Source: Aristolochia californica (taxonomy: Eukaryota > Streptophyta > Magnoliopsida > Piperales > Aristolochiaceae). Taken from it: a stretch of 64,000 nt of DNA. Below, piece after piece: positions 59,221-64,000 of the stretch. Position 1 is the first letter of the stretch, and every line of letters begins with the position of its first letter. A program made the position numbers and the translations under genes. The stretch covers positions 20,801,220 through 20,865,219 of the forward strand of contig JARWKL010000015.1 of assembly GCA_029961685.1 (NCBI GenBank). The letters are read 5' to 3'. The notes under the pieces are model-generated. The model did not search any database. It was not told the origin of the DNA and saw only the letters and a program-made list of their open reading frames with translations.

Positions 59221-61642
59221 GTACAAAACAAACTAGACGAATCTCATTTCTTGGTTGAACTATTTGATTAAAAGAAATCGTTCTGTATTAATCGGTGACA
59301 CGCAAGGGTTCTTTCCGTTTATATAAATTGCTGTTGTTTACAAAGTGAACTTTCATGGATAGATAGTTAATATTATGCTTGACCAAACTCTGTCGATTGA
59401 TAGCTTATGGGTCTTTTTTTTTATACAAAAAAAAAGGGTTAGTGGCTGATTCCCATTTATGGATTAGTAAAGCGGTAGAGTTCCTGGTCTTATATTTTTC
59501 CTTTTCTAGTTATTTCATGGATTTTCATTTCCGTTTTCTACCCATCTCGACATTTATTCAAGTAAAGTTCTTTTGTTATTTTGGGAAGAGTGGTAAAGAT
59601 TTCGAATAAGATTCTTCTTCTCGTTCTCCATTTTGACTTAATTTGTCTTGTCGAAGCTTTCATTTCCAAGCTGACAGCGGGTCGGTCGTTCCTGCGCTCT
59701 TTTCTTCTTCTTTCCCTTGAAGGAACTGCTTTCTTCTTCTTGTGTTTTTCTTATTCTTTCTCCATGCTCCTCTTCTTATGTTATACTTTCTTATTGTTTT
59801 AGTTTCTATATGCTGTTTTGTATGTTCTCTTGGTTGTTGTATTTTTTAAATCTTGTCTGAACGTATATTGCTAGGATCTTATTCTGGAAAGTGATTTAAC
59901 TTCTCAATGGTTATTAAATAAGATGCTCCCGTAAAATCTACATTCACCAACTTCAATCTGATACCATAATCACTTTCTGATTTTTTTTGGCAATTTGGCT
60001 TATACTAAGTATTTATTTGAGACTAGCAGGCAGAAACTGAGCAACTAATGAGAATAGTTTCTAGACCAGGAAAATGGTGAAGGTGATCTCATATGAATGG
60101 TCCTCATGTCAGGTTACAGAGGACATATTTTCAATTTTCCGAATATTTATTTTCATCATATTTCTTAGTTAAGAGTGAATTGATGAATGGGGATCTCTGA
60201 GTTGATGAATATTCAGGTTGCAGTCTCTTTCTTGGTTATGTTTGTGTTTGTATGGTAATTTCTTTCAAAATAACCATATGAAGTCTTAAGTTGTGAGTAA
60301 GAATGAAGCTCTGAGAATATCTTATTGTATATAAACTATGTTCACATTGTTAGCCGAATGTCAATGTCTTTTGATAGGAAACTTTGTGCATTGTCAGTCA
60401 ATTAATGGGTTGTTAAGGCGCCCACATTTGATATATGATCTTTGCATTGCTGAGTGAAAGAACACTTCTTAACTATAAGTTCTATCCATTAGACAACTCT
60501 AAGAGTGATATCTCTCCTAGTACCAAGATGGAAAGAAGGGGAATTCTTGGGTGTTGTGAGAGTGCTCTTTTTCCTTCAACAATCAAGTGAGGTGTTTTAC
60601 TGTATATCCAATGTGCCAATGCATGGTAGATATCTTGTCTCCTCTTCATGACCTTGCTTGTGTTCGCTGTTGTTTCTTCTATTTCATCTTGTTTTTTGGG
60701 AAACTGTTATTTCATCTTCTCTTTACATTTGACTTTGATCTCAACTTAGGCCCATTCCATTCTGCTTAAACAAATTGTTATCGAGGCTTAAGGATGAAAC
60801 TTGGAGTTGGTAGCAGTGCTAAAAAAATGAATGCAAACCTGACTGCAGATATTGAGATTTTCTCAGAAGGTCTTCATAAATCTACAAGGTAAGATGTCAA
60901 ATGTGAAATCTATGTTGAATGAAGATTAGGAAGACATGGATATGGAGGCTGAAAGTATTCTAATTTGTTCAGCTGATTGGGTGTTGTAATATATGGCGAG
61001 TGAAGTTCAACTGCTAAATTGTGGACAAAATTGAAAAGCCTCTTTATCACCAAAGCATTGTATCTTAGGTTACCACTGTACAAGCTGAAATTGGATTTAA
61101 CTGAATTGATGGAATTTTTAAAGTTGTGAGAGGTGTTAAAGGTGATGAAAGGAAAGAAGCTAGATAAGTTGTATGTGTGTGTGTTTGACAGGGAGTGTAA
61201 GGCCTCCCTGTAAGGCCTAGTGTGTGATTACCATATCGCATTGTATTTAGCAAAGAATGTATATATTAATTAGAAATGTTATAGCATGTGCAAAAAGGTT
61301 GAGACCTCCGAGGATCTAGCTGATATGTCATTGCTTGGCCTTAATTACTCAAGGCATCTTAAAGATGGCAAAAATGCTTGTTGGTGATCTAGTGAAAGAC
61401 ATGCCAAGGGCAAAAATTTATTATATACATACTGATTTTTTAAAGCTTCTAATGGTGTTGGTACCTGGGTTCTATGTGCTTTGCTAGATACTTTCGGCAG
61501 TAGTTTGAGAGCCAATGTGGGTTGTGAGAGCTCAGTCCTGATGTGTTTGTTTGAAAAATCTTGTGGGGCATGCAAAAGGGTCATGGATGGGTAAAAACCA
61601 TTTTAGAATTGTAAATTGGGCCTTCTACATGGATCAAATCTC
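59221..61642 (+). other. Probable intron 1 of cytochrome b5, left part
   Basis: No coding exon of cytochrome b5 or other known protein was seen. Small open frames lack domains. Confidence 0.5.
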
Positions 61643-62622
61643 TTTTTTTGATAAAGATGTATGTATATATAAACGATAGAATTTACAAAAGAAGAGGGAG
61701 TAGATCCCTCACAACTAGAGATTGCAGGGATGCTCCCTGCTTGGCTAGCACATCTGCAGCCGAATTTGCAGATCTCGGAATGTGAGACCAAATACAACAG
61801 TGGAGTGAGGTAATATCTAAAATATCCCGAAAGATGTCCCAATAGCGCCACGGTGGAGGGGAAGCACGCTCACACCATCCAATGACCACCTTTGAGTCTC
61901 CTTCAATGTGAATGGGACCACTGCAGTTGTCTCTGAAAATGCGAAGCCCATTGAGCAGGCCATTGAGCTCAACCATCCTAGAATCAGAAATGCCTAATAG
62001 ACCGGCATAAGAGAAACATTGATTGCCAGATGGATCCGAAATAATTCCGCCATAACCAGCAATCCCCGGATTGCTGAGAGAAGAGCCATCAAAATTCAGC
62101 TTGAGGTATCCAGCTTCCGGGGGGGTCCACTCTTGCATTGCTGGAGCCTTGATCCCAACGTGCATCCTAGCCAAAATATTCAAATTTCCACGGATAGAGG
62201 TTCCTTTGAAGGAGGAGAAAACCTTCTTAGTTATAAGCCAAGAGGATATTTCCCCCGACACCTTGTCCGCTACTCTTACTTCTGATTCACTTTTAGCATC
62301 GAACCACCGTCAGTTGCGTTCATTCCATAGCCCCCACGGTATGAAACTTGCACAGGCAGATATCATCATTTTTCCGAGACTCGGGAGGGGGAGGCCAACA
62401 ATCGACTTGCTGAAGGAGATCAGATCAGCCGATATGCAGAATTGCAGCCCCATCTTGCCTAGAACAGAGGTCCACACATACCATGCAAAGGAGCAATGTA
62501 GGAGAATATGACTGACAGTTTCCGCTTCATTGCTGCATGGATCAAATATCTCAAAGTTCAAATCAGGAGGGGGAACATCTAAGAGAAGGGAATCCTCGAA
62601 GCGTAGCCTTGTTCTTGCTATC
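61643..62622 (-). mobile_element. 5'-truncated L1-type LINE with zf-RVT and RNase H domains
   Basis: On the minus strand the frame runs RTRLRFEDSLLLDVP, FDPCSNEAETVSHILLHCSF (zinc-binding RVT region, C...H...HC), WNERN, one TGA stop (62310-62312), then RWFDAKSESEV and an RNase H domain (about 62130-61683). The RNase H part has LNFDGSS, MVELNGLLNGL, IEGDSKVV and RSANSAADVLAKQG, keeping the Asp, Glu, Asp, Asp catalytic set. The 3' end is ATCAAAAAAA, the usual tail of plant LINEs. Only one nonsense codon in about 314 codons means insertion was fairly recent. Reverse transcriptase and endonuclease were lost by 5' truncation. Confidence 0.85.
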
Positions 62623-63437
62623 TGAAAAAAAAAGTAGCCTTAATTTCTCTTTGTGTAGTCAAATGTTTGCTAGAGCTTCCACGAGTGTCAGCAAGATTGC
62701 CAAGCCACACAAATCTTGTATCCTGTTTGTGGTCTTGGTTAATTGTTTGGCTGCTTCTTTCTAATTGTTTTCTTAATTTGTATTGGGGCTTGATCTCGAC
62801 TTTGAACCATGCCTTTACTGTTAGTTGCACACTTGTTGAAAGATCTATAGACAAATTTGGTTTTTCTTACTCATTATTCATGCCATTTATGTGCTCCTCT
62901 AACATCTTTTTACTGTTTAGTACATCAGTATGCCATATATTTTAGGGGTCTAGTGTCCCTTTTGAGGCAATTAAGCAAAGGATGGTCTTACCTGAACCAC
63001 TTGAGAAGGAATAAGGATAAAATAGTTAGCTGTTGGTGCTCTAGACCCTTTCCAAAGAAAATGCTTGCTATAAGAGAGAGGTGAGATCTCATCGCTTATT
63101 TGGATGGGGAATGTATACCACAAATTCCTAACTCGACTTTGACTATGTTATTTATTGTGCATAAATTTCACTACAGTCATCTAATTCGATGCCAAATCCT
63201 GACCAGTTCATTCTTCATTCAGGGTTTAGTTTCCTAGGGAGTGTTTTTTAACTGTTCCTGCAAAGACTCTCCGGTCATTTCTTGTTGGTTCTTTGGTATT
63301 CAATGAGGCTAGCAACACACTTCTACCTTACTTGGATGTCATTGATGGAAAGCATTGTAATTGACAATGGACATGTTATTGGCTCTGTGATGTCTACAAG
63401 ACCTCAGGAGAGGTGGCTTTGACCTGAATAACGTCTC
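62623..63437 (+). other. Probable intron 1 of cytochrome b5, middle part
   Basis: No recognisable gene or element. Confidence 0.45.
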
Positions 63438-63690
63438 CTTTTTTTGGATGGTTGAGATTTTTTTAAAAACCTCAAAAACGAATGATCAGAAGAAATTCTC
63501 TCCCTAACATGAGGAAACAGAGGAAAAATTACAACAAGACTTAACAGAGATGACAGGGGCAACAATTGTAAAGAAAGGATGCAATCGCTATGGAACGACA
63601 AGTGCATCATACTTGATTCCTTCCTTAACTAATGATTCTGCAATTTGATTAGCTGAGCAAGGAATGGGGATCTACATCAATGTTCCCATT
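63438..63690 (-). mobile_element. LINE 3'-end relic
   Basis: On the minus strand IPCSANQIAESLVKEGIKYD then ALVVP and a stop resembles the RNase H end and C-terminus of plant LINE ORF2 (compare RSANSAADVLAKQGASLQSL in the neighbouring LINE). An untranslated tail ends in CAAAAAAAGG. It is strongly 5'-truncated. Confidence 0.6.
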
Positions 63691-64000
63691 CTCGTCAAAG
63701 ATTGATTCAGTGTGCTTGAGGTGTTTCAAATTTTTAGCTGCTGATAAGATATGTGTATAGGCTCTTTTGGTATCCACCAGACTATGTTCAAATGATACCA
63801 ACTAACAGTCATATCCCCATCCTTGTGACGAGCCTTGAGGGTTTTGTGGTACAGTTTGCGGAACAATTATAAATGAGGAATGTCTGAAGGTTAAATATGA
63901 ATTGTGGATAAGCCTGTTTTGGATATGAGATGATGAGAGCACAAGTATCTCATCACTACATTTCACAAGTATCCCATTACATAACTTCTCACAAATGAGT
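63691..64000 (+). other. Window end, nothing recognised
   Basis: AT-rich sequence without a supported feature. It may still lie in the cytochrome b5 intron. Confidence 0.45.

Noticed and set aside
61683..62561. RNase H and zf-RVT frames as host genes
   Set aside because: The domain order, single nonsense codon and A-rich tail are those of a 5'-truncated LINE.

Overview
This window is nuclear DNA of a flowering plant. The evidence is several multi-exon genes with GT-AG introns whose spliced products match plant families (26S proteasome RPN12, eIF3m, an ALS1-type half-size ABC transporter, CYP78A cytochrome P450, anthocyanidin reductase, COG5, ALG13, cytochrome b5 and RALF-like peptides). These sit in AT-rich intergenic DNA full of plant-type Ty1/copia, L1-type LINE and small TIR-element remains. 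Anthocyanidin reductase and CYP78A point to a seed plant. I cannot fix the species or order from the sequence alone.

Layout. About 1-5.3 kb is gene-poor and holds a 109-bp tandem repeat and a minus-strand copia-type element carrying a broken fragment of a methionine synthase (MetE) gene. RPN12 lies at 5.3-8.9 kb (+) and eIF3m at 9.8-15.1 kb (+). A 17-exon ALS1/TAP2-like ABC transporter lies at 15.6-22.2 kb (-), convergent with eIF3m. From 22.2 to 31.1 kb there is mobile-element DNA, including a 2.0-kb LTR element with an exact target-site duplication whose interior holds two 5S rRNA-derived repeats and a coding-like minisatellite. A KLUH-type CYP78A gene is at 31.2-33.2 kb (+). From 33.2 to 41 kb there is intergenic DNA with a hAT-like MITE and an LTR remnant.

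The 41-45 kb part has two unusual RALF-like peptide genes (+) bracketing an intact anthocyanidin reductase gene (-). COG5 occupies 46-50 kb (-). At 51-53.5 kb a duplicated 3' end of the second RALF-like gene is split by a 1.9-kb non-autonomous copia-type element with a perfect 5-bp target duplication. ALG13 is at 54.1-55.2 kb (-). The last 8 kb holds LINE relics and the first exon of a cytochrome b5 gene (59.1 kb, +) whose remaining exons were not found in the window.

The genes do not form a pathway; this is ordinary plant gene order of unrelated housekeeping and specialised genes. The most unusual material is the retroelement with a captured MetE fragment, the 5S-derived TRIM-like repeats, the non-autonomous element with its own unrecognised ORF, and the cysteine-poor and double-domain RALF-like precursors. 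All exon boundaries were worked out by hand from reading frame, splice consensus and remembered family conservation. No alignment or database search was run.
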